Shown here piece by piece: positions 1-7,013 of a stretch of DNA of 22,636 bases. The stretch lies in the NCBI GenBank assembly GCA_030605745.1, contig JAUWHT010000443.1, positions 1 through 22,636 on the forward strand. The letters run 5' to 3'. Numbering within the stretch: position 1 is the stretch's first letter; every line of letters starts with the position of its first letter. The DNA comes from Pirellulales bacterium (GTDB lineage Bacteria; Planctomycetota; Planctomycetia; Pirellulales; Thermoguttaceae). Both the position numbers and the translations under genes were made by a program. The notes below the pieces were generated by a model, which saw only the letters and a program-made list of their open reading frames with translations, made no database searches and had not been told where the DNA came from.

Positions 1-1314
1 GAGCGGATCGACGTGACGGCCTCCGCCGGCGAGACCTTCTTCCTGCACGCCTACACCTACGGCGGCGGCGTGAACGACCAGGTCGATTTCCGGGTGACCA
101 ACCTTGTCTCGCAAATCGGCAATGAGGTTCACGTGTCGGGAACCGCCGGCGACGATAGTTTTACCTTCACCGCCGGGACTACCCTCGGACTGAGCATCAA
201 TGGCGTGGCCTACCAGTTCGACTCCGCCGTGGTTAGCTCCGTTACCTTCGACGGCCTGGCCGGTTCTGATACGGCCGTGTTGACCGGCACCGGCGGCGAC
301 GACTACGCCGTACTGCGTGTCGGCTCGGCCGAACTCAGCGGCGCCGGATACCAAGTCCACGTAACCGGCGCCGAAGGCATCGACATACACGGGGGCGCCG
401 GTTTTGATCAGGCGCTGTTCTACGATTCCGTTGGAGACGATACCTTCGTCGCCGGACGCAGTGATGGTGGAATGTTCGGTGAAGGTTTCGTCAACCAGGT
501 CCGCGACTTCGAGGCGGTCCACGCCTACGCCACTGCCGGCGGGACCGACGTGGCCAAGCTGTACGACTCGCCCGGCAACGACACGTTCAACGCCGGCCCG
601 CTTGAAGCCGTGCTGTTCGGCGACGGATTTTACAACCGGGTCAAGTTCTTCGAGGCGGTCCACGCCTACGCCACTGCCGGCGGGACCGACGTGGCCAAGC
701 TCTACGACTCCGCTGGAGACGACACCTTCGTCGCCGATCCCGTTGCCGGCGCACTGTTCGGCGACGGGTTCTACAACCGGGCCAAGTTCTTCGAAGGGGT
801 CCACGCCTATGCTACTGCCGGCGGGACCGATGTGGCCAAACTCTACGACTCGGCCGGAGACGACGCCTTCGTCGCCGATCACATTGCCGGCGCCCTGTTC
901 GGTGACGGGTTCTACAACCGGGCCAAGCTTTTCGAAGGGGTGCACGCATACGCCATCGCCGGCGGCAACGACACCGCCTGGCTCTACGGCTCGGCCGGTG
1001 ACGATGTCTTCGTCACCGACCCGATCGCCGGCGCCCTGTTCGGCGAAGGATTCTACAACCGGGCCAAGTTCTTCGAGCAGATCCACGCCAACGGTGGTGC
1101 CGGCGGTAACGACCGGGCTTATCTCAGTGATTCGGCCGGAGACGACCATCTCCAGGCCGCCGCCGATTGGGCATCGCTCTCCAGCGATAACGCGGTCACC
1201 TGGTTTTATGGCTTCGAGTACGTCCGCGCTACAGCCAACCGCGGCGGCACCAACACGGCCGAACTGGCAGCCGTCGACTACCTGCTCCAACTCGACGGCG
1301 ACTGGAACTCATAA
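1..1314 (+). CDS. C-terminal part of a large repeat protein (47-residue beta-type repeats), 5' end outside window
   Basis: The frame is open from base 1, so the gene starts upstream; 437 residues are visible and it ends at TAA 1312-1314. After a non-repetitive part (to about residue 122) come about six repeats of 47 residues, each with the pattern F-E-x-V-H-A-Y-A-x-A-G-G-x-D-x-A-x-L-Y-D-S-x-G-D-D-x-F followed by a variable part and F-G-[DE]-G-F-Y-N-R. The Gly/Asp-rich turns (AGDDTF, GGTDVAKL) recall beta-roll or calcium-binding repeats of secreted proteins, but I see no strict RTX nonapeptide. Planctomycetes often carry giant secreted or surface proteins ending in such repeats; a secreted, adhesive or structural role is inference. 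The stop codon lies inside a dispersed hairpin element also found after trpS. The reading frame is secure; the function is unknown. Confidence 0.85.
   Translation, partial: ERIDVTASAGETFFLHAYTYGGGVNDQVDFRVTNLVSQIGNEVHVSGTAGDDSFTFTAGTTLGLSINGVAYQFDSAVVSSVTFDGLAGSDTAVLTGTGGDDYAVLRVGSAELSGAGYQVHVTGAEGIDIHGGAGFDQALFYDSVGDDTFVAGRSDGGMFGEGFVNQVRDFEAVHAYATAGGTDVAKLYDSPGNDTFNAGPLEAVLFGDGFYNRVKFFEAVHAYATAGGTDVAKLYDSAGDDTFVADPVAGALFGDGFYNRAKFFEGVHAYATAGGTDVAKLYDSAGDDAFVADHIAGALFGDGFYNRAKLFEGVHAYAIAGGNDTAWLYGSAGDDVFVTDPIAGALFGEGFYNRAKFFEQIHANGGAGGNDRAYLSDSAGDDHLQAAADWASLSSDNAVTWFYGFEYVRATANRGGTNTAELAAVDYLLQLDGDWNS
508..1278 (+). repeat. 141-bp in-frame tandem repeat inside the large protein gene
   Basis: The codon for the Glu in F-E-[AG]-V-H-A falls at 511, 652, 793 and 934, and its counterparts at 1075 and 1216, exactly 141 bases apart each time. 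A diverged unit precedes them from about 370. The middle copies (652, 793, 934) are nearly identical at DNA level, and the outer ones are more diverged. This suggests recent amplification or gene conversion in the middle of the array. Confidence 0.9.
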
Positions 1315-1335
1315 AGCCGCGACCGGTGGTCGCGC
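1310..1335 (+). repeat. Dispersed hairpin element A between two convergent genes
   Basis: A 26-base element beginning CATAAAGCCGCGACC and ending GGTGGTCGCGC. It is identical to the reverse complement of 10172-10197 after trpS. It contains the palindromic core GCGACCGGTGGTCGC, which folds into a short hairpin. It supplies the TAA stop of the large protein gene (1312-1314) and ends two bases before the stop of the convergent PLP enzyme gene (1338-1340), so it fills the whole gap between them. A bidirectional terminator role is possible but there is no T-tract. Confidence 0.8.
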
Positions 1336-1337
1336 CG

Positions 1338-2441
1338 CTACTGTATTACCCGCGTCAACTCGTCGAGCAATTGTCGGATCATCTGCTCGGTGTGGGTGGA
1401 GAAGACCGCCAGCCGCAGGGCTCCCTCTGGGCCGAGTCCCGAGTAGGTGGCCATGTAGGCGATTACGATGCCTCTCTGCATCAATTCGCGCTGTATCCGC
1501 TGCATGTTCTCGGCGTCGCCAACGGTCAGGCAGACGATCGGCACGGGCGTGTCGTCGGCCGGAAATCCCAACTCTCGCAGGCCGCTTTTGAGCAGGTCCA
1601 CGTTTTGCCAAAGCCGCGTTCGCATGTCGGGATTGTCGCGAGCCAATTCCAGTGCCCGGGCGGTTGCCGCGGCGGCTGGTACCGGCGGTGCACTGGCGCC
1701 CCCATAGTAGGGCGACGTGGACTTCAACCGCTCGATGAACCGGCGCGAGCCGGGAATGATGCCCCCGAACCCGCCCAGCGCCTTACTCATTGTACCGCAA
1801 ACAAACATATCCGGCGAGTCGAACAACCCCAGGTATTCGAACGTCCCCCGCCCGTTGGCACCCAAGACACCCATGGCATGGGCGTCGTCGATACACATCA
1901 GCGCACCGGGACAATCACCAAGCACGGTTTGATACTCCGCCGCCGGCGCGATCTGTCCCCGTGCGGCGAACACGCCGTCGGTCATCATCAGCGGGCGCTG
2001 GGTCGGCTTGAGATTGGCCTTGAGGCTTGTCCGAAGGTCATCTGGGTCACAGTGTCGGAACCGGAACAGCGGCCGGTTGGTCAACCGGGCCGCCTCGAAC
2101 ACGCAGTAGTGCGAAAATTCGTCGACGAACACGGCCTCGAAGCGGTCTTCTAGCGCCAGCACCAAGATATTGTTGCCCACGTAGCCCGACATGAAGTAGA
2201 AGGCATCGTCAACGGCAAAAAACTCGGCCGCGCGGCGCTCCACCTCAAGCACCGGCGGTGTGTTGCCGAATGCGGTTCGAGAATTCGCGCTGCCGATGCC
2301 GTACCGCTCGGTTGCCTCGCAAGCCGCACGGATCAACTCCGGGTGCCCCTGCAAGCCCAGGTATCCAGTGCCCGCGAAGTAGAGATAACGCCGGCCGTCG
2401 ATCATGGTACATGCGCCCGGCGGGCTGTGCATGACGGGCAT
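1338..2441 (-). CDS. AONS/KBL-family PLP-dependent acyltransferase or aminotransferase
   Basis: A 367-residue fold-type I PLP enzyme of the alpha-oxoamine synthase family (8-amino-7-oxononanoate synthase, glycine C-acetyltransferase, serine palmitoyltransferase). Visible landmarks are H111 in the segment that normally stacks on PLP, DDAHAMG at 185-191 (Asp for the pyridine nitrogen, His188), and TMSKALGGFGG with Lys220 as the expected Schiff-base lysine. The family joins an amino acid to an acyl-CoA with loss of CO2; the substrate cannot be told from sequence. No biotin genes adjoin it, so I give no bioF symbol. ATG 2441 has an upstream GAGGG on the minus strand. The protein is slightly shorter than typical BioF (about 385) because it lacks an N-terminal extension. 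It stands alone, convergent with the large repeat protein. Confidence 0.85.
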   Translation of the reverse strand: MPVMHSPPGACTMIDGRRYLYFAGTGYLGLQGHPELIRAACEATERYGIGSANSRTAFGNTPPVLEVERRAAEFFAVDDAFYFMSGYVGNNILVLALEDRFEAVFVDEFSHYCVFEAARLTNRPLFRFRHCDPDDLRTSLKANLKPTQRPLMMTDGVFAARGQIAPAAEYQTVLGDCPGALMCIDDAHAMGVLGANGRGTFEYLGLFDSPDMFVCGTMSKALGGFGGIIPGSRRFIERLKSTSPYYGGASAPPVPAAAATARALELARDNPDMRTRLWQNVDLLKSGLRELGFPADDTPVPIVCLTVGDAENMQRIQRELMQRGIVIAYMATYSGLGPEGALRLAVFSTHTEQMIRQLLDELTRVIQ

Positions 2442-2494
2442 CGGGGTTCCCTCTTACACAAGGCGGCCTGCGGCCCCAACCAAGGAGGTTAAAA

Positions 2495-2560
2495 GGGATT
2501 GGGGATTAGGGATTGGAACTCGACTCTAATCCCCAATCACTAATCACTAATCCCTAAGTA
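2495..2560. repeat. Two opposed heptamer arrays forming an inverted repeat
   Basis: Three heptamers GGGATTG/GGGATTA/GGGATTG (2495-2515) are followed after 10 bases by five heptamers of the reverse-complement type, CTAATCC/CCAATCA/CTAATCA/CTAATCC/CTAAGTA (2526-2560). ATTGGGGATTAG at 2498-2509 pairs perfectly with 2526-2537, so transcripts from either strand can fold. The right array ends two bases before the leuB stop codon (2563-2565). It lies between leuB and the downstream PLP enzyme gene and could act as a processing or termination site. Confidence 0.85.
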
Positions 2561-2562
2561 AC

Positions 2563-3633
2563 CTACAGCGCTTCGCACACCAGATCACCGACGTCGGTCG
2601 TGCTGTAGCCCATTTTGCCGGCCGACTGGCTTTTCATCTTGGTGCCGGTGATGGTTTGAATAGCCTTCATTACCCGATCAGCGGCGTTCTGATATCCGGC
2701 TTGCTCCAGCAGCATTGCAGTGGCGCTGATGGCGGCGATGGAGTTGATCACGCCTTTGCCGGTGTATTTAGGTGCGCTTCCGCCCATCGGCTCGAACATG
2801 CTGGTGCCGCCCGGCTCGGGGTTGATGTTCCCGCCGGCTGCCACACCCATCCCGCCCTGGATGATGCCGGCCAGATCGGTGATGATGTCGCCGAACATAT
2901 TGGTGGTGACAATCACGTCGTAGTATTCCGGGTTCTTGACCATCCACATACAGCAGGCGTCGACGTGGTTGTAATCGGTCTCCACGTCGGGATACTCACG
3001 CGCCACGTCTTGGAAGGTCCGCCACCAGAGGTCGTGCCCGAAGGTCAGCACGTTCGTCTTGGCCACCAGCGTAAGCCGCTTTCGCATGTTTCGCTTGCGG
3101 GTGTACTCGAAGGCCCAGCGGGTGCAGCGTTCGCAGCCCTTTCGGGTGTAAATAGCCGTTTGCGTGGCGACTTCGTCTGGCGTGTGCTTCTTGAGGAAGC
3201 CGCCCATGCCGGCATACAGGTCTTCGGTGTTCTCGCGGACGACCACGAAGTCAATGTCGTCGGGTCCCTTGCCGGCCAACGGGGTCTTGACACCCGGGAA
3301 CAGCTTCACCGGCCGCAGGTTGATGTACTGGTCTAATCGGAACCGCAACTCCAGAAGTAACCCTTTTTCAAGGATCCCGGGTGCGACCTCCGGATGACCG
3401 ACGGCCCCCAGGAGGATAGCGTCGAAGCGCCCCAGCTCGTCGACGGCCCCGTCGGGAAGGACTTCGCCGGTCCGCAGGTAGCGGTCGCCGCCGTAGTCGA
3501 AGTCCCTAAGCTCGTACTTGATTTGTTCCAGCTTGGCGACGGCCTTAAGGACCTTGATGCCTTCGGCCGCCACTTCCGGCCCGGTGCCGTCGCCGCCGAT
3601 GACGGCAACCTTGAGTGTATCGTCGCTGCTCAC
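2563..3633 (-). CDS. leuB: 3-isopropylmalate dehydrogenase (LeuB type)
   Basis: A 356-residue beta-decarboxylating dehydrogenase. In leucine synthesis it would oxidise and decarboxylate 3-isopropylmalate to 2-oxoisocaproate with NAD+. Seen: GDGTGPE near the N-terminus; the arginine-rich substrate segment with R97, R99 and R107; VVRENTEDLYAG with R133 and Y140; K192 in LVAKTNVL; D225; and the family signature NMFGDIITDLAG (245-256). The overall style resembles actinobacterial LeuB. The coenzyme loop reads EPMGGSAPKYTG rather than the usual E-P-x-H-G-S-A-P-D-I-A-G, so His and Asp are replaced by Gly and Lys. Other members (homoisocitrate or tartrate dehydrogenase) cannot be fully excluded. The start is GTG at 3633 with only a weak GGA upstream. 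It follows the zinc-ribbon gene by 15 bases, so the two are probably cotranscribed. Confidence 0.85.
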   Translation of the reverse strand: MSSDDTLKVAVIGGDGTGPEVAAEGIKVLKAVAKLEQIKYELRDFDYGGDRYLRTGEVLPDGAVDELGRFDAILLGAVGHPEVAPGILEKGLLLELRFRLDQYINLRPVKLFPGVKTPLAGKGPDDIDFVVVRENTEDLYAGMGGFLKKHTPDEVATQTAIYTRKGCERCTRWAFEYTRKRNMRKRLTLVAKTNVLTFGHDLWWRTFQDVAREYPDVETDYNHVDACCMWMVKNPEYYDVIVTTNMFGDIITDLAGIIQGGMGVAAGGNINPEPGGTSMFEPMGGSAPKYTGKGVINSIAAISATAMLLEQAGYQNAADRVMKAIQTITGTKMKSQSAGKMGYSTTDVGDLVCEAL

Positions 3634-3648
3634 GTCTTGGTTCCGTCA

Positions 3649-3954
3649 TTAGTTCGCGCTGAAGCCAAAGACCTTGGCGATCTCGCGGCCGAGCGGGTTA
3701 CTGATGAACTTCTTGTGGCACTCCGGACAGAGATCGAATCGCAACTGCTGGTAGATGTCCTCGCCGATCTCATCGCTTTCGGCGTCTTCCAAGCGTTCCA
3801 AGATATCCTGGATTTCCTGGAGGTGGTCCCGATCATCGTCCTCGTCGGCTGAGGTGGGGTCGAACGCGGCGTAGACCTCCATCTTGACGACGTAGCGGAG
3901 GTCTTCATCGGGATCAAGTTCCCGCTTACACATATCACATGAGTACCGAATCAT
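3649..3954 (-). CDS. Small zinc-ribbon-like protein, unknown function
   Basis: A 101-residue acidic protein. It has CDMC near the N-terminus and CPEC towards the C-terminus, enough for one four-cysteine zinc site, separated by a strongly acidic stretch (DEDDDRDHLQEIQD) likely to be helical. I do not recognise a characterised family. I chose ATG 3954 because GGGAGCGGG lies about eight bases upstream, while the in-frame ATG at 3975 has no ribosome binding site. It is upstream of and close to leuB, so it is probably the first gene of a two-gene unit. A regulatory or chaperone-like role next to an amino-acid biosynthesis enzyme is only a guess. Confidence 0.75.
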   Translation of the reverse strand: MIRYSCDMCKRELDPDEDLRYVVKMEVYAAFDPTSADEDDDRDHLQEIQDILERLEDAESDEIGEDIYQQLRFDLCPECHKKFISNPLGREIAKVFGFSAN

Positions 3955-4385
3955 TGACCCGCTCCCCGTATTCATGCCGGCGACTGCCGACGCCTGAAAG
4001 GTTCAAAACATTTATCCTAACGACAAGTGGCAAGCGGTGGCAAGGTGTCCTGGGCGATTTCCAGCGATTTCCCTGGATCCGGGCGGATTTTTCGCGGATT
4101 CCCGGCTCTGTGGTCGGCCGGGCGGGACCAGCCCGCTAACACCTCCTCCCATCACGTGCTTTTTTCCCAGCCCCCTCCTTTTCTCAAGCTTGCGGTGGGG
4201 CGGGGCTGGCGTTGGGCCGGCGGACAGGCTAAGATAGCTGGATTATTTCGCTGTCGTGCATCAGATGCAAGCATCGGCTTTCCGGACCGGATGTGTCGAA
4301 TGACCGGGTTGCCGCGGGGAGATTACAGGTGCCAGGGCTTGCCACGGTCGATCGGCGCGTTCCCAGGGCCCACAGGCCGCGGAGG
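3955..4385. other. Divergent intergenic region, no gene seen
   Basis: About 430 bases between the start of the zinc-ribbon gene (minus) and the HNH gene (plus). Any promoters for both must lie here, but I cannot name a convincing -35/-10 pair. It includes a G-rich stretch at 4195-4230 and a poly-T run near 4160. In-frame sequence upstream of the HNH start (from GTG 4293) is Pro/Arg-rich and does not look conserved. Confidence 0.5.
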
Positions 4386-5060
4386 ATGCCTGCCCGCGGG
4401 CGCCATACCGCAGCCACGCCGCCCCCAGCCCCACTACAGGCAAGCGTGCTGGTTCTTAACCGGAGCTACATGGCCATCCACATTGTGGGCGTACGGCGTG
4501 CCTTCGGGCTGCTTTGCCGAGAAGTGGCCGAGGTGGTCCACCTAGAAGAAGGGTCCCGCAATGAAAGAACCTTCGCCAACTACGATTTCCAGTCGTGGCG
4601 GGAGATCAGCCAGTTACATGCCGAATTCAAGCAGCCGCACGAGGATTGGGTTCGGGCGGTGAATTTCGAGATCCGGGTGCCCCGGGTCATCCGCCTGCTC
4701 GGCTTCGACCAGTTGCCCAGGCAGAAGCTCCAGATCAATCGCCGCAACGTGCTTGCCCGGGACGGGAATTGCTGCCAGTACTGCGGCGGCCACTTTCCCA
4801 GCCACCAGTTGAGCCTCGATCACATCACTCCTCGCAGCCGCGGCGGCACGACCACCTGGGAAAACGTGGTCTGTGCCTGCCTGAAGTGCAATATCAAGAA
4901 GGGTGGGCGCACCCCGAACGAGGCCAAAATGAGACTCGTCCGCCGCCCTGTCAAACCCAAGCGAAACCCGCTGCTGCTGCTCAGACTCGGTAACCCCAAG
5001 TACGAGAGTTGGAGGACCTGGATCGACGGCGTCTATTGGGATTTAGGATTTAGGATTTAG
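4386..5060 (+). CDS. HNH endonuclease domain protein
   Basis: The conserved body begins at VLVLNRSYMAIHIVGVRRAF. Towards the C-terminus lies a zinc-HNH module: CQYC (residues 130-133), LDHITPRSRGG with D145/H146, Asn160 in WENVV, and a second CLKC (165-168), then KKGGRTPNEA and KPKRNPLL. The cysteine pairs bind the structural zinc; His146 and Asn160 are the expected catalytic and metal residues. This family is common in planctomycetes and cyanobacteria, has no assigned physiological role that I know, and is not tied to a restriction methylase here. The start is uncertain: ATG 4386 gives a 17-residue leader, while GTG 4293 would add 31 poorly conserved residues. The last residues (DLGFRI) and the TAG stop are encoded by a GGATTTA heptamer array, so the tail is repeat-derived. 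Confidence 0.8.
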   Translation: MPARGRHTAATPPPAPLQASVLVLNRSYMAIHIVGVRRAFGLLCREVAEVVHLEEGSRNERTFANYDFQSWREISQLHAEFKQPHEDWVRAVNFEIRVPRVIRLLGFDQLPRQKLQINRRNVLARDGNCCQYCGGHFPSHQLSLDHITPRSRGGTTTWENVVCACLKCNIKKGGRTPNEAKMRLVRRPVKPKRNPLLLLRLGNPKYESWRTWIDGVYWDLGFRI

Positions 5061-5063
5061 GAT
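5039..5063 (+). repeat. GGATTTA heptamer array over the HNH stop codon
   Basis: Three perfect GGATTTA units at 5039-5045, 5046-5052 and 5053-5059, then GGAT, with another single copy at 5083-5089. The array encodes the last residues of the HNH protein and supplies its TAG stop (5058-5060). Confidence 0.9.
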
Positions 5064-5100
5064 CTTGCTTCTCTCTGCGGTTGGATTTAGAATTGATGGT

Positions 5101-5727
5101 ATGGTGTCGGGCCATCACGAGGGGATACACTGCGTGGGACTCTCTGAGATCGACCGCAACTTGCTGGAACGCTGCCTCGGGCAGAAGCCCCGGGCCTGGG
5201 AAGACTTCGTCGACCGCTTCATGGGCCTGGTGATTCATGTGATTACGCACACGGCCCAGGCCAGAAGTGTCCGTTTGACCCCCGAGGATCGCGATGACCT
5301 GTGTGCTGAGGTCTTTCTGGCAGTAATTGAGAACGATTTTGCGGTTCTGCAAAACTTTCGGGCTGAGAGCAGCCTGACAACCTACCTGACGGTGGTCGCC
5401 CGGCGGATCGTGGTCAAGGAGTTGCTGTCCCGGAAAGCGACCGCCCGGCTGGGCGATGGCTCCGCGCAGCAGGTGGCCGAAGCGGTTCCCGACCCGCAAC
5501 CCGACGCCGAACAGCGACTAAGCAACCAGGAAGAGGTCCAACGACTGCTCGACGGCCTTCAATGGACCGAGGCCCAAGTGGTGCGGATGTACCACCTGGA
5601 AGGCAAAAGTTACCAAGAGATCAGCGAGGCGGTCGACATGCCGATGGGCAGCATCGGTCCCATTCTCAGCCGTGCCCGAAACAAGATGCGCCGCGCAGGG
5701 ATCAACTCGGTAGGCGGTAGGCAGTAG
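5101..5727 (+). CDS. RNA polymerase sigma factor, sigma-70/ECF-like
   Basis: A 208-residue protein. Residues 15-115 form a region-2-like domain (E-I-D-R-N-L-L-E-R-C-L, then R-L-T-P-E-D-R-D-D-L-C-A-E-V-F-L, and the DNA-melting-type segment F-R-A-E-S-S-L-T-T-Y-L-T-V-V-A-R-R). Residues 140-200 form a region-4 helix-turn-helix (L-E-G-K-S-Y-Q-E-I-S-E-A-V-D-M-P-M-G-S-I-G). It has two sigma domains, as in ECF factors, and no anti-sigma gene beside it. ATG 5101 was chosen because the conserved part begins just after it; an in-frame TTG at 5065 would add 12 residues overlapping repeat-like sequence. The final VGGRQ and the TAG stop come from a GTAGGCG heptamer array. Its targets cannot be inferred. 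Confidence 0.85.
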   Translation: MVSGHHEGIHCVGLSEIDRNLLERCLGQKPRAWEDFVDRFMGLVIHVITHTAQARSVRLTPEDRDDLCAEVFLAVIENDFAVLQNFRAESSLTTYLTVVARRIVVKELLSRKATARLGDGSAQQVAEAVPDPQPDAEQRLSNQEEVQRLLDGLQWTEAQVVRMYHLEGKSYQEISEAVDMPMGSIGPILSRARNKMRRAGINSVGGRQ

Positions 5728-5730
5728 GCG
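5710..5730 (+). repeat. GTAGGCG heptamer array at the sigma factor stop
   Basis: Three units, GTAGGCG, GTAGGCA and GTAGGCG. The stop TAG 5725-5727 lies in the third. The same heptamer type ends the membrane protein gene at 11085-11102, giving the two unrelated proteins nearly the same C-terminus (VGGRQ and VGGKQ). Confidence 0.9.
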
Positions 5731-5741
5731 GTTTTCAGCGC

Positions 5742-5769
5742 AAACGCCCGCCGACTGCGTTCGGCGGGG
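5742..5769 (-). repeat. Dispersed hairpin element D, copy 1
   Basis: On the minus strand it reads CCCGCCGA, loop ACGCAG or similar, TCGGCGGG, then CGTTT. The same element occurs at 9033-9060, 11130-11150 and 20165-20192. It lies in the convergent gap between the sigma factor and pdxA. Confidence 0.8.
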
Positions 5770-5787
5770 TAGTGTGCAGTGGCTGCG

Positions 5788-5803
5788 AAGCCGCAAGCGG
5801 CTT
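5788..5803. repeat. Short palindromic element E, copy 1
   Basis: AAGCCGCAAGCGGCTT is an inverted repeat with a two-base loop. A second copy of its 14-base core is at 13538-13551. It may be a small terminator-like hairpin. Confidence 0.65.
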
Positions 5804-5829
5804 TCAACAAGCATCCACGGCAGGGCAGG

Positions 5830-5871
5830 GGGGAGGGATTTCAGAGGGGAGGGATTTCGGGGAGGGATTTC
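5830..5871 (+). repeat. Three copies of a 13-base G-rich repeat
   Basis: GGGGAGGGATTTC occurs at 5830-5842, 5846-5858 and 5859-5871, followed by a degenerate tail. It fills the space between element E and the end of pdxA. The repeated GGGG/GGG runs could form a quadruplex on the plus strand; that is inference. Confidence 0.85.
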
Positions 5872-5890
5872 AGATTTGGGATTGGGCGCC

Positions 5891-5920
5891 GACGTTTAGC
5901 GGTCGCTGGCACGGCGACCT
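5891..5920 (-). repeat. Element C over the pdxA stop codon
   Basis: On the minus strand this matches 11149-11177 in 26 of 29 aligned bases by eye. It contains a GGTCGC/GCGACC hairpin and the TAA stop of pdxA, and encodes the last residues of the protein. Confidence 0.75.
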
Positions 5921-6936
5921 ACCGCCAGCCGGCTGGCGACGTGGATGGCTTCGAGCAGGCTGCCGGTTTCGGCTTGGCGCTGCCAGGCGATGTCGAAGGC
6001 CGTGCCGTGGGCGACACTGGTCCGCACGATCGGCAGCCCGAGCGTGACGTTGACCGCTCGATGCATCCCCATCAACTTCAGCGCGATGTGTCCCTGGTCG
6101 TGATACATGGCCACTACCGCGTCGAAGCGACCATCTCGGGCGTGAACCATCAGGGTATCGGTAGGCAGGGGCCCGTCGAGCCGCAGCCCTTCGGCCAGTC
6201 CTCGCCGCACGGCCGGAGCGATGATTGTGCGTTCCTCGTCGCCGAACAGCCCTCCTTCGCCGGCGTGCGGATTCAGCGCACAAACGCCAATCCGTGGCTT
6301 CTCGCCCTTCAATCGGCTCATAAACCGGTCGGCCAGCCGGATTTTGGCCAGGATTGCCTCTTCGGTCAGTTCGGCGGACACGTTCCGCAAGGCGGTGTGC
6401 AAGGTGACGTGCACCACGGCCAATCCGGCGGGCGCGCGGATCTCGTCGTCCGCGCCCAGGTAGAGCATCATGGCGAAGTCGTCGGTGCCGCACAACTCGG
6501 CCAGAAGTTCGGTGTGACCCGGATAGTCATGCCCGGCCAAATGTAACGCCTCCTTGTGCAACGGCGCGGTGGTGATCGCATCAACCCGGCCGGCCAGGGC
6601 CAATCGGGCGGCGGTTACCACCGCATCGTAGGCCGCCTGGCCCGCCCGAGCGTCGAGTGTCCCCGGCGCCACCTCGAGCATCTCGTCCGATCCGCAGCGT
6701 ATGCACGGTATTACGCCCGGGTCAGGCTCGGTCTGCTCGGGCGAACCGATCTCGACGACGTTCACACCGGTTTTCCAAAGCTCGACCGCCCGGCGGAGGA
6801 TATCCGGATGCCCAACGACCACCGGCCGGCACCACTCGTGCACCACCGTCTCGGTCCACGCACCTACAATGATTTCCGGCCCGACCCCGGCCGGGTCGCC
6901 CATGGTCAGTGCGATTCGCGGTCTTGACTCTTGCAT
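5896..6936 (-). CDS. pdxA: 4-hydroxythreonine-4-phosphate dehydrogenase PdxA
   Basis: A 346-residue protein acting in the DXP-dependent pyridoxal phosphate pathway: it oxidises 4-phosphohydroxy-threonine, which loses CO2 to give the amine used by PdxJ. Seen: I-A-L-T-M-G-D-P-A-G-V-G-P-E-I at the N-terminus, A-G-H-D-Y-P-G-H-T-E-L with a metal-ligand His, N-P-H-A-G-E-G-G, M-Y-H-D-Q-G-H with a second metal-ligand His, and N-V-T-L-G-L-P-I-V-R-T-S-V-A-H-G-T-A-F-D. Length is typical. I chose ATG 6936; an ATG at 6951 would add five residues, but a TATAAT lies between the two. It has no classical ribosome binding site and may be leaderless. It is divergent from dtd. Its C-terminal tail is repeat-derived. 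Confidence 0.92.
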   Translation of the reverse strand: MQESRPRIALTMGDPAGVGPEIIVGAWTETVVHEWCRPVVVGHPDILRRAVELWKTGVNVVEIGSPEQTEPDPGVIPCIRCGSDEMLEVAPGTLDARAGQAAYDAVVTAARLALAGRVDAITTAPLHKEALHLAGHDYPGHTELLAELCGTDDFAMMLYLGADDEIRAPAGLAVVHVTLHTALRNVSAELTEEAILAKIRLADRFMSRLKGEKPRIGVCALNPHAGEGGLFGDEERTIIAPAVRRGLAEGLRLDGPLPTDTLMVHARDGRFDAVVAMYHDQGHIALKLMGMHRAVNVTLGLPIVRTSVAHGTAFDIAWQRQAETGSLLEAIHVASRLAVGRRASDR

Positions 6937-6942
6937 CAGCGT

Positions 6943-6948
6943 ATTATA
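6943..6948 (-). promoter_or_regulatory. TATAAT -10 box directly upstream of pdxA
   Basis: A perfect TATAAT on the minus strand, preceded by an extended TG, lies six bases before ATG 6936. A transcript starting at the usual distance would begin at or next to the A of the start codon, giving a leaderless mRNA. No good -35 is visible. Confidence 0.5.
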
Positions 6949-7013
6949 CATAACTTTGGACTGATGGACACGTGCGCTTGTGCCGTGACGGAGGATTTCT
7001 TATTCTGCAACCC

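Noticed and set aside
508..1278. CRISPR array
   Set aside because: Repeats are 141 bases, contiguous and in frame with a protein; no spacers.
404..1591. 395-codon frame overlapping the repeat protein
   Set aside because: Ser/Thr/Pro/Arg-rich out-of-frame reading of the 141-bp repeats.
4293..4385. GTG 4293 as HNH start
   Set aside because: The added 31 residues are Pro/Arg-rich with no sign of conservation; kept only as an alternative.
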